The notes under the pieces: generated by a model | Databases searched by the model: none | What the model was told of the DNA's origin: nothing | What the model saw: only the letters and a program-made list of their open reading frames with translations | Source: JAFAGX01 sp035624215 | GTDB lineage: Bacteria; Acidobacteriota; Terriglobia; Terriglobales; Acidobacteriaceae | Assembly: GCA_035624215.1 (NCBI GenBank) | Contig: DASPRY010000048.1 | Location: forward strand, 1 to 64,000 | Reading direction: 5' to 3' | Length of the DNA stretch: 64,000 nucleotides | Shown: in pieces, positions 1 to 7,418 of the stretch | How positions within the stretch are numbered: position 1 is the first letter of the stretch | Layout: every line of letters starts with the position of its first letter | Position numbers and translations under genes: made by a program

Positions 1-345
<345 letters not shown>

Positions 346-367
346 AAATTTACTCGGTGCATAAACC

Positions 368-401
368 AGCTGTCAGCAGTCAGCCTTCAGCTCTCAGCTA
401 G
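368..401. repeat. Heptad-periodic repeat, left arm (rRNA spacer)
   Basis: Consecutive 7-nt units of the form TCAGCNN (for example TCAGCAG then TCAGCCT) run without phase shift for about 34 nt. The inverted partner is at 616-650. The same unit structure recurs at 8194-8318, 28648-28721 and 54297-54408. Confidence 0.75.
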
Positions 402-615
402 AACCTGAGTTGAGGCGAAAGCAAGTTTCTTCTTCCACCAGAACTTGGGTGTGGAGGGAAAAGACGCTGACGCTGGGCGCCGACGAAATGTTCGAGTCTT
501 GTCGATTTGCAACACACCAATCTATTCAGTTGTGAGAGATCGTCCGGATCTTTCCAAATTTTGCAGCGCCGCAGATGCTGGGGGGATGCGCATGCAGTAT
601 GCGCCAGCACGGCAA

Positions 616-650
616 AGCTAGAAGCTAAGAGCTAATAGCTGGAAGCTGCT
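616..650. repeat. Heptad-periodic repeat, right arm (rRNA spacer)
   Basis: Consecutive 7-nt units of the form AGCTNNN (AGCTAGA, AGCTAAG, and so on) keep perfect phase for five units. They are broadly the reverse complement of the units at 368-401. The array ends just before the 5S gene. Confidence 0.75.
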
Positions 651-656
651 CTCGAA

Positions 657-772
<116 letters not shown>

Positions 773-778
773 ATTAAT

Positions 779-818
779 AAAGGCCGTTGAGAGAAATCTC
801 GACGGCCTTTTCCTTTTT
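779..818 (+). terminator. Intrinsic terminator of the rRNA operon
   Basis: A strong hairpin, AAGGCCGTTGAGA / TCTCGACGGCCTT with a 4-nt loop, is followed directly by a T-rich run. It lies 6 nt after the 5S gene. Confidence 0.93.
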
Positions 819-824
819 TGGTTT

Positions 825-851
825 CGTGGCGCGGGCGCCCTCGCCCGCGAG
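825..851 (+). repeat. REP-type palindrome, left flank of the transposase
   Basis: The GC-rich sequence GTGGCGCGGGCGCC followed by CTCGCCCGCG folds on itself. An inverted, near-identical copy is at 1512-1538, so the transposase gene sits between two REP elements facing each other. REP-associated transposases are known to act on such elements. Confidence 0.8.
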
Positions 852-858
852 GTCTTGG

Positions 859-1584
859 CTATAGCTTAATGTCTGAGTCAATCCACAGCCACCGATAATC
901 TTCAGGCCTTCTCAGCAACCCTGCTTCCACCGGATTTTGCCGTATATACTCGCATTTCTCTTTCAAGCTCTCGTCGGATCGCAGCACGTGATCGAATGAC
1001 TCTTCTTCCCACACTGGTCCTGAGGTGCGCAGGAGCTTATTGATGCGGTGAGCAGTAGCACACTTCATACATTGCAGAATGTCGACCAGTGGAAATGGCC
1101 AGCCGTCTTTATCCCGCAACGGTGAAAGCAGCAGATGCACATGATCTGGCATGACCACCACAGCATAAAGATGAATCCTTGCTTGAGTGGCGCGTGCGCC
1201 CTCGCACGCGAACGATTCCAATCCTGCTTCCCGCAGACAGTGGGTCAACACCATATCGCGAACCGGTTCCGGCAGGCTTCTGCGTGCGCCTGTGCAGAAG
1301 GTGACGAATACAGCAGCGTCGGGCTTCTGCAGATGCGGTAGCCGCCGCCGATATTTGTATTTCCGCAGTACTGCGGAACCTGCAGGTATGTCCGTGCGGG
1401 GCGGCGCCCCGCCCGCCAACCTGGGTTCTAGAATCAAGCCTGAAAGCACTGCTTGCCTGTGACGAATGAACGTATGCCCGACACTGGCTCCGAAATGAAA
1501 CATCCACCACTTCGCGGGCGAGGGCGCCCGCGCCACACAGGTAGGAACTAGGTCGTTGCCGACACAGGGTGCGGCACCCCGCAT
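859..1584 (-). CDS. REP-associated tyrosine transposase (RAYT, Y1_Tnp family)
   Basis: Single-strand DNA transposase of the IS200/IS605-like Y1 family, the group linked to REP element spread. The HUH-type metal motif MPDHVHLLL is at residues 146-153, and the catalytic Tyr is in YIRQNPVEAGL (about residue 214). The family domain begins near residue 76 (RKYKYRRRLPH). The first 70 residues are translated palindromic repeat DNA (a REP at 1512-1538 and a second GC palindrome), so the true start is probably later (M28 at 1503, or further in with a non-ATG codon). A REP copy is also embedded in frame at residues about 125-133. The copy may be intact or newly decayed; the start is uncertain. Confidence 0.85.
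   Translation of the reverse strand: MRGAAPCVGNDLVPTCVARAPSPAKWWMFHFGASVGHTFIRHRQAVLSGLILEPRLAGGAPPRTDIPAGSAVLRKYKYRRRLPHLQKPDAAVFVTFCTGARRSLPEPVRDMVLTHCLREAGLESFACEGARATQARIHLYAVVVMPDHVHLLLSPLRDKDGWPFPLVDILQCMKCATAHRINKLLRTSGPVWEEESFDHVLRSDESLKEKCEYIRQNPVEAGLLRRPEDYRWLWIDSDIKL
1187..1212 (+). repeat. REP copy inside the transposase reading frame
   Basis: GTGGCGCGTGCGCC then CTCGCACGCG is the same element as at 825-851, with two symmetric compensating changes (GGG/CCC to GTG/CAC) that keep the palindrome. It keeps the reading frame and encodes roughly ACEGARA just before the HVH motif region. Confidence 0.75.
1361..1420. repeat. Two further palindromes in the transposase N-terminal region
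   Basis: A perfect 18-nt palindrome TTCCGCAGTACTGCGGAA lies at 1361-1378. It is followed at about 1393-1420 by a GC-rich REP-like palindrome (CGGGGCGGCGCCCCGCCCG). Both lie in the part of the reading frame upstream of the recognisable transposase domain. Confidence 0.6.
1512..1538 (-). repeat. REP-type palindrome, right flank of the transposase
   Basis: Reverse complement of the element at 825-851 (CGCGGGCGAG then GGCGCCCGCGCCAC). The two form an inverted pair about 660 bp apart around the transposase. Confidence 0.8.
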
Positions 1585-1650
1585 TTCGTTTTGCTGTTTG
1601 ATTTCATGCCTGTTTCGAATTAGTTTCTTTACAACTTAGAAGGAGGGACT

Positions 1651-2250
1651 GTGAAGCATCTCGCAGTGGTTCTGCTTTTGGCTGTTGTCGCTCTGGGTCA
1701 GAATTCAACGCAAACGAGTCCGGGTTCCGGCGGAAAACAGGAGACGGCTTCGGCGAATGCAGCAACAGCAGCGGATTTGGCGTCGCAAGTCCCGGCACCG
1801 CGTGCGGGAGATGTGGATTCAAAAGAAGCCATCCTGCATGCCATCTACGACGTTATCTCCGGACCCATCGGAGAGCGGGACTGGAACCGTTTTCGATCGT
1901 TGTTTGTACCGCAGGCGCGATTCACCCGGGCCGGCAAGAATCCGGATGGCAGTGTGTCGGTTAACTTGTTAGGAGTGGATGAATTCGTACAGTTGGCGGG
2001 GAATGTTTTCAAGAGTGAAGCATTTTACGAAAACGCCATCGTGAACCAGGTGCAGAGCTACGGAAACATTTCCCAGGTGTTCAGCAGTTATGAGTCACGG
2101 CATGCTCCCGGCGAAAAGCCGTTCGAGCGCGGCGTCAACAGCATCCAGATGCTGAATGATGGGAAGCGGTGGTGGGTGCTCAGCATTCTCTGGGATGAGG
2201 AGAGACCGGCTAACCCTTTGCCGCGCGAGTTCACGAAATCAAAGAAGTAG
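1651..2250 (+). CDS. Secreted hypothetical protein, NTF2/SnoaL-like
   Basis: 199 residues with a GTG start preceded by the good ribosome site GAAGGAGGGA. A hydrophobic N-terminal segment (residues 4-16) looks like a signal peptide, followed by a low-complexity Ala/Thr/Gln linker to about residue 55. From SKEAILHAIYDVISGPI to the end, the pattern (alpha segment, RDWNRFRSLF, repeated strands, WWVLSILWDEE) resembles the NTF2-like fold of SnoaL/DUF4440 proteins. No catalytic residues can be assigned. Function unknown; stand-alone gene after the transposase. Confidence 0.75.
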   Translation: MKHLAVVLLLAVVALGQNSTQTSPGSGGKQETASANAATAADLASQVPAPRAGDVDSKEAILHAIYDVISGPIGERDWNRFRSLFVPQARFTRAGKNPDGSVSVNLLGVDEFVQLAGNVFKSEAFYENAIVNQVQSYGNISQVFSSYESRHAPGEKPFERGVNSIQMLNDGKRWWVLSILWDEERPANPLPREFTKSKK

Positions 2251-2387
2251 AGGACGCGCTCTGAAACCAGGGTTCGCCAACCACGCAACCAGTTTCAGGT
2301 TGCAAACATCAGCATATGAGGAGTCTCGGAAGATCATTACTGGTTTGCAGAGCCGGGAGTCGGCGGCCACTTGCGAGGCCGGGGTAC

Positions 2388-2416
2388 TTGACCTCAACCC
2401 CGAGAGTCACTAAATA
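2388..2416 (+). promoter_or_regulatory. Candidate sigma-70 promoter for the LysW-like gene
   Basis: TTGACC (2388-2393), a 17-nt spacer and TAAATA (2411-2416) lie about 31 nt upstream of the ATG at 2448, with GGAGGCAATT as ribosome site between. Confidence 0.45.
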
Positions 2417-2447
2417 ATATCTGCAGGACTCATAGACGGAGGCAATT

Positions 2448-2651
2448 ATGGTTCCCTGTCCTGAGTGCGAAAGCGACCTGGACATAGAAGAAGATGAAGT
2501 CGATGAGGGGGAAATCGTCTCCTGCCCGGAGTGTGGAAGCGACTTTGAAGTGATCACCGTCAGCCCCATAGAGCTCAAGCCGGTAGACGAGGAAGAGTAT
2601 GAAGAGGACGAGGAAGAAGAGGAGGAATCCGAAGACGGCGATTTCTCTTAG
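2448..2651 (+). CDS. LysW-like zinc-ribbon acidic protein
   Basis: 67 residues. Two CPEC motifs (residues 4-7 and 26-29) form a zinc ribbon, and the rest is very acidic. LysW/ArgW amino-group carrier proteins share the CPEC pair, the acidic surface and the small size, and carry growing lysine or ornithine precursors on a C-terminal Glu of an EDWGE-like tail. Here the tail is a long Glu/Asp run ending EDGDFS, with no EDWGE, so a carrier role is doubtful. No lys or arg genes are adjacent. Preceded by a plausible promoter and ribosome site. Confidence 0.7.
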   Translation: MVPCPECESDLDIEEDEVDEGEIVSCPECGSDFEVITVSPIELKPVDEEEYEEDEEEEEESEDGDFS

Positions 2652-2712
2652 GCTTTTACTCTGAACGGTTGCGGTTGTTGAGCCTGGTTTCGGAAAGTGG
2701 ACGGGTTGAGAG

Positions 2713-3081
2713 ATGTCCACAATGAGGAGCATTCGCGCTGTATTCGTAATTGTTCTGATCGCGGGGCTTGCCGCGGCTACGAATCTCTACGGTAAAGATA
2801 AGGAAAAAGCGGCGCCCGGCCGTCTGCTGACTGGCAAGGTCCTCGACAAACATGACAATGCCGTAGTGGATGCGGTGGTTTACCTGTCCAACACGCGCAC
2901 CCATACGGTGACCACCTATATTGTCGGACCAGACGGAACTTACCGTTTTCCCGAGCTCTCTCCGAACGTCGAGTTTGAGGTTTACGCCCAGTATAAAGGC
3001 CAAAAGAGCGACACCAAGACGCTCAGCCAATTCGACGACCGCAAGCAGGTCAACATTGTGCTGCGAATTGATGTGAAGTGA
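2713..3081 (+). CDS. Secreted carboxypeptidase-regulatory-like domain protein
   Basis: 122 residues. An N-terminal signal-type segment (residues 6-22, VFVIVLIAGLAAATNLYG) precedes a single beta-sandwich domain with the pattern LLTGKVLDKHDNAVVDAVVYLSN, then GPDGTYRFPELSP and a VNIVLRIDV ending. This is the CarboxypepD_reg/transthyretin-like fold common at the N-termini of outer membrane transporters and, as here, as a small stand-alone periplasmic protein. The partner is unknown. It follows the LysW-like gene by about 60 nt and could share its transcript. Confidence 0.75.
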   Translation: MSTMRSIRAVFVIVLIAGLAAATNLYGKDKEKAAPGRLLTGKVLDKHDNAVVDAVVYLSNTRTHTVTTYIVGPDGTYRFPELSPNVEFEVYAQYKGQKSDTKTLSQFDDRKQVNIVLRIDVK

Positions 3082-3201
3082 GGCTGCAGACTCATGGTGT
3101 CCGTTCTCCTCACAATTTCGGCCGCCGTTTTCAAGGATGAGCTCAGTTACAACTCCGCCATACTGACCGATTCGGCCCTTGGCACCGTGGGGACTCGTTA
3201 A

Positions 3202-3795
3202 GTGCTGGTTCTCGCCTCCGCGTCTCCGCGGCGCCAGGAACTGTTGCGCAATGCTGGCGTCGCCTTCGTCGTGCACCCCACAGATATTCCAGAACTCCCC
3301 AATCCAGGCGAGATTCCACGAGCATTTGCGGAGCGCCTGGCACGCGAAAAAGCCGAGACGATATTTCGTCAACGGCCTGCTGACCTCGTTTTAGGCGCTG
3401 ACACAGTTGTTGTGGTCGATGAACAAATTCTGGGCAAGCCGAGGGACAAGGCCGATGCCGCGCGCATGATCCGCCTGCTCGCTGGCCGGTCGCATCTGGT
3501 GATCACCGCGGTATGTCTCATGGGGCCAGAACCGGGAACTGAGAACGGCCAAGCGAGCACTGCGTTTCAAGATGTCCGCTCGGAGACCACTCTGGTCACC
3601 ATGGACCCTTTGAGAGAAGAAGAAATTAGCTCCTACATTGCAACCAGCGAGCCCATGGACAAGGCCGGAGCTTATGCCATCCAGGGCAAAGCCTCGCGCT
3701 GGATTTCGCGAATCGAAGGGGATTATTTCAATGTTGTGGGATTGCCTGTGCACCTTGTGTGCAAGATGTTGCGGCAGCACGGAGCGGACGGATGA
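3202..3795 (+). CDS. maf: Maf-family nucleoside triphosphate pyrophosphatase
   Basis: 197 residues, the usual Maf length. The signature SASPRRQELL (residues 5-14) forms the phosphate-binding start; VLGADTVVVVD, GKP and the GAYAIQG segment are the other family blocks. Maf proteins hydrolyse dTTP/UTP or m7GTP-type nucleotides to the monophosphate and act as house-cleaning enzymes. The chosen start is GTG at 3202. A stretch around residues 112-126 (GPEPGTENGQASTAF) looks like a family-atypical insert. It converges on tatA with only 6 nt between the stop codons. Confidence 0.92.
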   Translation: MLVLASASPRRQELLRNAGVAFVVHPTDIPELPNPGEIPRAFAERLAREKAETIFRQRPADLVLGADTVVVVDEQILGKPRDKADAARMIRLLAGRSHLVITAVCLMGPEPGTENGQASTAFQDVRSETTLVTMDPLREEEISSYIATSEPMDKAGAYAIQGKASRWISRIEGDYFNVVGLPVHLVCKMLRQHGADG

Positions 3796-3801
3796 CCAGA
3801 A

Positions 3802-3972
3802 TTAAGACTTCTTGTCTTTGCCTTCCTCCCCCTCTTTCATGGCCGATTTGAAATTGCGGATTCCTTCGCCCAGGCCCTTGCCCAGGTCGGCGAGCTTGCT
3901 AGGCCCAAACAGCAGGAGGGCAATGCCAATGATCAACAGAATGTGCAGCGGTGAGAATAAGCCTTCTCCCAT
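3802..3972 (-). CDS. tatA: Twin-arginine translocase subunit TatA/TatE
   Basis: 56 residues, short enough to be missed by ORF filters. It starts MGEGLFSPLHILLIIGIAL, a short N-terminal transmembrane helix, followed by the family hinge FGPSKLADLGKGLGEGIRNFK (amphipathic helix) and a Lys/Glu-rich tail ending KDKKS. TatA multimers form the pore for folded Tat substrates in the inner membrane. The ribosome site GAAAGGAGG lies 7 nt before the ATG at 3972. No tatC is present in the window, so the Tat genes are scattered in this genome. Confidence 0.93.
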   Translation of the reverse strand: MGEGLFSPLHILLIIGIALLLFGPSKLADLGKGLGEGIRNFKSAMKEGEEGKDKKS

Positions 3973-4189
3973 CGGAATCCTCCTTTCGGGCCTACCTGAT
4001 TGCCACCCAGCTAACCTGTAAGAATTCTAGGCTTCCCGGCCGCTGGAGTCAAAAAATTGGCGATTTCAGCGCCTACGACACCCTTCTAGGATAGGAGCTT
4101 GAACACCGTTCCAAATAGGCTATCCCCTTGAACGAGAAATCCGATTCCCAGTGTATACTCGCTCACTTTAAGTCAGTGAGGGGCTCTGC

Positions 4190-5494
4190 TTGCATACGGC
4201 TTCGTCGATCGCGACTGCGTCTGCCACGACCGATCTCGCAGAACACACACGCCGTCACATCGCGCTGCGCCTGCTTCCATTTCTTTTTCTGCTTTACATC
4301 CTCAACTACCTCGACCGCACCAACGTCGCCTTTGCTGCGATCGGAATGACTCGCGAATTAGGCTTTTCTGACCGCGTCTTCGGCTTGGGCGCTGGCATTT
4401 TCTTCGTCAGCTACGTTGCGCTCCAAATCCCCGGCGCTGTACTCGCGGAACGCTGGAGCGCTCGCCGGATGATCGCAATCAGCCTCATCGGATGGGGTTC
4501 GCTCACGGTCCTGACCTCACTGGTGCACACTCCCACTCAACTCTATCTTGCGCGTTTTTTGCTTGGCGCCGCTGAGGGCGGATTCTTCCCGGGCGTTGTC
4601 GTCTATCTCAGCCATTGGTTTCTTCACGAGGACCGCGCCAAGGCCACCAGCAACTTCATGGGCGCGATTCCGCTGTCTTCGGTTCTTGGATCACCACTCG
4701 CTGGCCTGATCCTCGGCTATGAGTGGCTCGGATGGCAGGGTTGGCGGTGGCTGTTTGTGATTGAGGGACTTCCGGTCGTACTGATGGGAGTCATTGCCTA
4801 TTTCTTTCTGACCGACTGGCCGACGCAGGCAAACTGGCTGACCCCCGATCAGCGCCTTTGGATCGAATACAAGCTGCAGGAACAGCAAATTACCTCCGCC
4901 TCGGATCGGGCGTCCATTGTTCAGGCGTTTAAGTCCGGCACAGTCCGGACTTTGGCCATAGGCCTCTTTTTTGCCTATACCTTGACCTACTCGTTTGTCT
5001 TCTGGTTTCCCACTATTCTGAAGCGCCAGTCGGGACTTTCCGATTTACATGTCGGAATACTCTGCGCTCTGCCATTCTTCGCGTACTTCCTGGCAATGCA
5101 GATTGGCGGGTGGCACTCCGACAAAACCTGCGAAAGGCGCTGGCACACGGCCGTCCCACTTTTCATCAGCGTCGCCGCGCTGCTTGCCTCCTTTGCTCCA
5201 GTCCATTCACTGGCTTACTTCATGACCGTGTTCACTCTGGTGGGAATCGGCGCCTCATACGTGTCGATAGCATGGGCTATGCCAACCGAAATCTTGAGCC
5301 GCGCGATGGCGCCAACCGCAGTTGGATTGATTAACGCGACCGCGAGCATAGCCGGCTTCGCTGGCCCCTATGCCTTCGGATATCTGCACTCACGTACCGG
5401 TTCTTTCTCTGCGGGGCTGATGATGATGATGCTGGCAGGACTTGTTGCGGGATTGTTGATCCTGCGCGTTCCGGTTACCCGGCCCTGTGAGTGA
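4190..5494 (+). CDS. MFS transporter, anion:cation symporter type
   Basis: 434 residues with about 12 hydrophobic segments. The opening block LLYILNYLDRTNVAFAA and the loop between helices 2 and 3 (ERWSARRMIAI) are typical of the ACS family (sugar acids, tartrate, phthalate or hydroxyphenylacetate uptake). The helix-4/5 region (LLGAAEGGFFPGVVVYLSHWF) also fits. The substrate cannot be read from sequence and no catabolic genes flank it. The start is TTG at 4190, with GAGGGG upstream; no ATG precedes the first helix. The last 140 nt before it contain a -10-like TATACT and a small inverted repeat CTCAC/GTGAG. Confidence 0.85.
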   Translation: MHTASSIATASATTDLAEHTRRHIALRLLPFLFLLYILNYLDRTNVAFAAIGMTRELGFSDRVFGLGAGIFFVSYVALQIPGAVLAERWSARRMIAISLIGWGSLTVLTSLVHTPTQLYLARFLLGAAEGGFFPGVVVYLSHWFLHEDRAKATSNFMGAIPLSSVLGSPLAGLILGYEWLGWQGWRWLFVIEGLPVVLMGVIAYFFLTDWPTQANWLTPDQRLWIEYKLQEQQITSASDRASIVQAFKSGTVRTLAIGLFFAYTLTYSFVFWFPTILKRQSGLSDLHVGILCALPFFAYFLAMQIGGWHSDKTCERRWHTAVPLFISVAALLASFAPVHSLAYFMTVFTLVGIGASYVSIAWAMPTEILSRAMAPTAVGLINATASIAGFAGPYAFGYLHSRTGSFSAGLMMMMLAGLVAGLLILRVPVTRPCE

Positions 5495-5563
5495 TAAATC
5501 TTTCCCCGGGAGTACCGGGTCAAATGAAACAGAGTGAAGCTGTCGCCTGTCCCCTGCACAATC

Positions 5564-6754
5564 TCACACCGTCTCGATGAGTTGTGCCACCAAAGCGGCA
5601 CGGCGGGGCAACTCAGAAATCAGCACCGATTCGTGAGTGGCATGCGCGCCTTCGCCAACTCCGCCCAAGCCGTCCAGCGTGGGAATTCCAAGCGCGGCCG
5701 TGAAATTGCCGTCTGATCCGCCGCCCACAGCCGCTTCATCCAGTTTCCACCCGAGTTGCTTTGCAATTTCGGATGCCTTCTCATAGAGCGCGGCCACCAG
5801 CGGAGTTCGTTCTAAGGGAGGGCGATTGATGCCTCCACTGATCTCCAGCCTGCACTTCCGATTGAACGGCTTCAGCGCATGTATTTTTCGATCCAACCCC
5901 GCCGCATCCTTCATTCGTGACAGCCGCGCGTCCAGCACAGCAGTTGCTTCGGCCGGAATTACGTTTGAGCGAGTGCCTCCTTGGATCGTTCCTACATTCA
6001 CCGTGATCCCGCGTTTCAGATCGGTCAGCTTGGATATTTGGAGAATTTGTCGCGCCAACTCGATGATCGCGCTTTCGCCTTTCTCAAAATCCAGCCCAGA
6101 ATGTGCAGCTTTGCCTTTCACTTTGACAAAGTACTCGCCAACCCCTTTGCGCGCGGTCTTGACCGCCCCCTTCCGCCCATAAGCGGGCTCGAGCACCAGC
6201 ACGGCGGCTGACCTCTTCGCCAGACTTTCCGTAATGTGTCGCGAACTTTCACTGCCTACCTCTTCATCGGAAACCAGCAGCATGGTGACGGGTCGCGGCA
6301 GCTGATCGTCGTGCCATGTGCGTAGTGCCTCGATGGCGTGCAGCATGAACGCGATTCCCGATTTCATATCGAAACTGCCGGGTCCCCACAATCGTCCATC
6401 CGCCAACCGGAACGGCGTTGTAGTGAGCGTTCCAAGTGGATAGACGGTATCCAGGTGTCCGAGCAACATGACGGGCTTCCCTCTGCTTTTGCCGGGAAAG
6501 TCTACTTGCAAGTGATCGCCAAAATTTGTCGTGCGGTGAAATTTTGCGTGTCCACCAAGCCCCTCAAACCTTCCCGCCAGCAGCGACCCCAGGCGGTCCA
6601 CCGCTTCCTTGTTGTCGCTGGGAGACTCAATCTCCACCAACTGGCGGACCGTCTGAACGATCTGGTCTCGGCGCTGCTGAAAATACTGCAATCGGCTGGC
6701 GATTTCCCCAGTCGCGGGTTTAATCGGTCCGAGTTTCTTCTGCGCTTTCCTCAT
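5564..6754 (-). CDS. M20-family metallopeptidase, CPG2-like
   Basis: 396 residues. The metal-site motifs of M20 enzymes are all present: GHLDTVYP (first His and Asp), GPGSFDMKSG, SDEEVGS (catalytic Glu and metal Glu) and a late AHATHESV His. The dimerisation domain sits in the middle (VKVKGKAAHSGLDFEKGESAI). The closest described group is glutamate carboxypeptidase (CPG2, ArgE/DapE superfamily), cleaving C-terminal amino acids from peptides or N-acyl amino acids. No signal peptide is seen, so a cytoplasmic location is likely. It converges with the MFS gene and is divergent from fabZ. Confidence 0.88.
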   Translation of the reverse strand: MRKAQKKLGPIKPATGEIASRLQYFQQRRDQIVQTVRQLVEIESPSDNKEAVDRLGSLLAGRFEGLGGHAKFHRTTNFGDHLQVDFPGKSRGKPVMLLGHLDTVYPLGTLTTTPFRLADGRLWGPGSFDMKSGIAFMLHAIEALRTWHDDQLPRPVTMLLVSDEEVGSESSRHITESLAKRSAAVLVLEPAYGRKGAVKTARKGVGEYFVKVKGKAAHSGLDFEKGESAIIELARQILQISKLTDLKRGITVNVGTIQGGTRSNVIPAEATAVLDARLSRMKDAAGLDRKIHALKPFNRKCRLEISGGINRPPLERTPLVAALYEKASEIAKQLGWKLDEAAVGGGSDGNFTAALGIPTLDGLGGVGEGAHATHESVLISELPRRAALVAQLIETV

Positions 6755-6821
6755 GCCGTTATAGAAATAATGATCAGTACTGAGATTTTCCGCTGCTCTC
6801 CGCCAGCTGCTCGCGGTACAG

Positions 6822-6827
6822 TATAAT
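6822..6827 (+). promoter_or_regulatory. -10 element upstream of fabZ
   Basis: A perfect TATAAT lies 22 nt before the fabZ ATG. No good -35 is visible at the expected distance, and it lies in the divergent gap between the M20 peptidase gene and fabZ. Confidence 0.4.
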
Positions 6828-6849
6828 CTTCGCTCCTGAACCGCTTACT

Positions 6850-7371
6850 ATGGCTGATATTCTTCAACCTCTTGCTGAAATGCCCAGTGCCGACAAGACT
6901 ACGTTGGACATCAACGAAATCATGGCGATTCTGCCGCATCGGTACCCGTTACTGCTGATCGACCGAGTGACCGAGCTTAAGCGTCGCGAAAGAATTGTGG
7001 CGATTAAGAATGTGACCATCAATGAACCCTTCTTCGCCGGTCATTTTCCGGGTGCGCCAGTTATGCCCGGTGTGCTGATCGTAGAAGCTATCGCACAGGC
7101 GGGCGGAGCTTTGCTGCTCACTGAGGTAGAGGACCGTCACAGCAAGCTGGTGTTTTTCACCGGCATCGAGCGTGCGAGGTTTCGGCGGCCGGTGGTTCCG
7201 GGAGACCAGCTCCGCATCGAGATTGAAGTCAAGGCCTGGCGCGGGAATGCGGTACGCATGGAAGGGAGGGCCTTTGTGGGTGAGAGGCGCGCCGCCGAGG
7301 CGACTGTCACCTGCAGGTTAGTAGACCGCTCGCGCGCTGCCACCGTCGAGGACAACGCACAATCCGAGTAG
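6850..7371 (+). CDS. fabZ: 3-hydroxyacyl-ACP dehydratase FabZ
   Basis: 173 residues. The hot-dog fold signature ILPHRYPLLLIDRV and the active-site helix region HFPGAPVMPGVLIVEAIAQ (catalytic His and Glu) are intact. It dehydrates 3-hydroxyacyl-ACP in fatty acid synthesis. Its product pool also competes with LpxA for 3-hydroxymyristoyl-ACP, so its place directly before lpxA is the classic lipid A arrangement. The C-terminal tail is longer than in E. coli FabZ. It is probably the first gene of a co-directional block running to 10721. Confidence 0.96.
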   Translation: MADILQPLAEMPSADKTTLDINEIMAILPHRYPLLLIDRVTELKRRERIVAIKNVTINEPFFAGHFPGAPVMPGVLIVEAIAQAGGALLLTEVEDRHSKLVFFTGIERARFRRPVVPGDQLRIEIEVKAWRGNAVRMEGRAFVGERRAAEATVTCRLVDRSRAATVEDNAQSE

Positions 7372-7418
7372 GAGAGCTTTTTCTGGCGCGACCGGGCACA
7401 CCCAGCATTGATGTTCCG

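Larger units (their letters stand above)
346..656 (+). other. 23S-5S internal transcribed spacer, unusually long
   Basis: About 310 nt separate the 23S and 5S genes, longer than the few dozen to roughly 100 nt common in bacteria. There is no tRNA and no credible coding sequence. The spacer is bounded internally by two arrays with a 7-nt period (368-401 and 616-650) in opposite orientation, which may fold together in the precursor transcript. The middle part shows no recognisable element. Confidence 0.8.

Noticed and set aside
398..610. Small open frame in the 23S-5S spacer
   Set aside because: No start context and no coding-like composition; lies within rRNA spacer.
368..650. CRISPR array
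   Set aside because: The periodic units are 7 nt with one free base, not repeats of about 28-36 nt separated by unique spacers; no cas genes in the window.
4128..4159. Promoter TTGAAC / TATACT for the MFS gene
   Set aside because: The spacer is 20 nt, too long for a confident sigma-70 call; only the -10-like element is noted in the gene entry.
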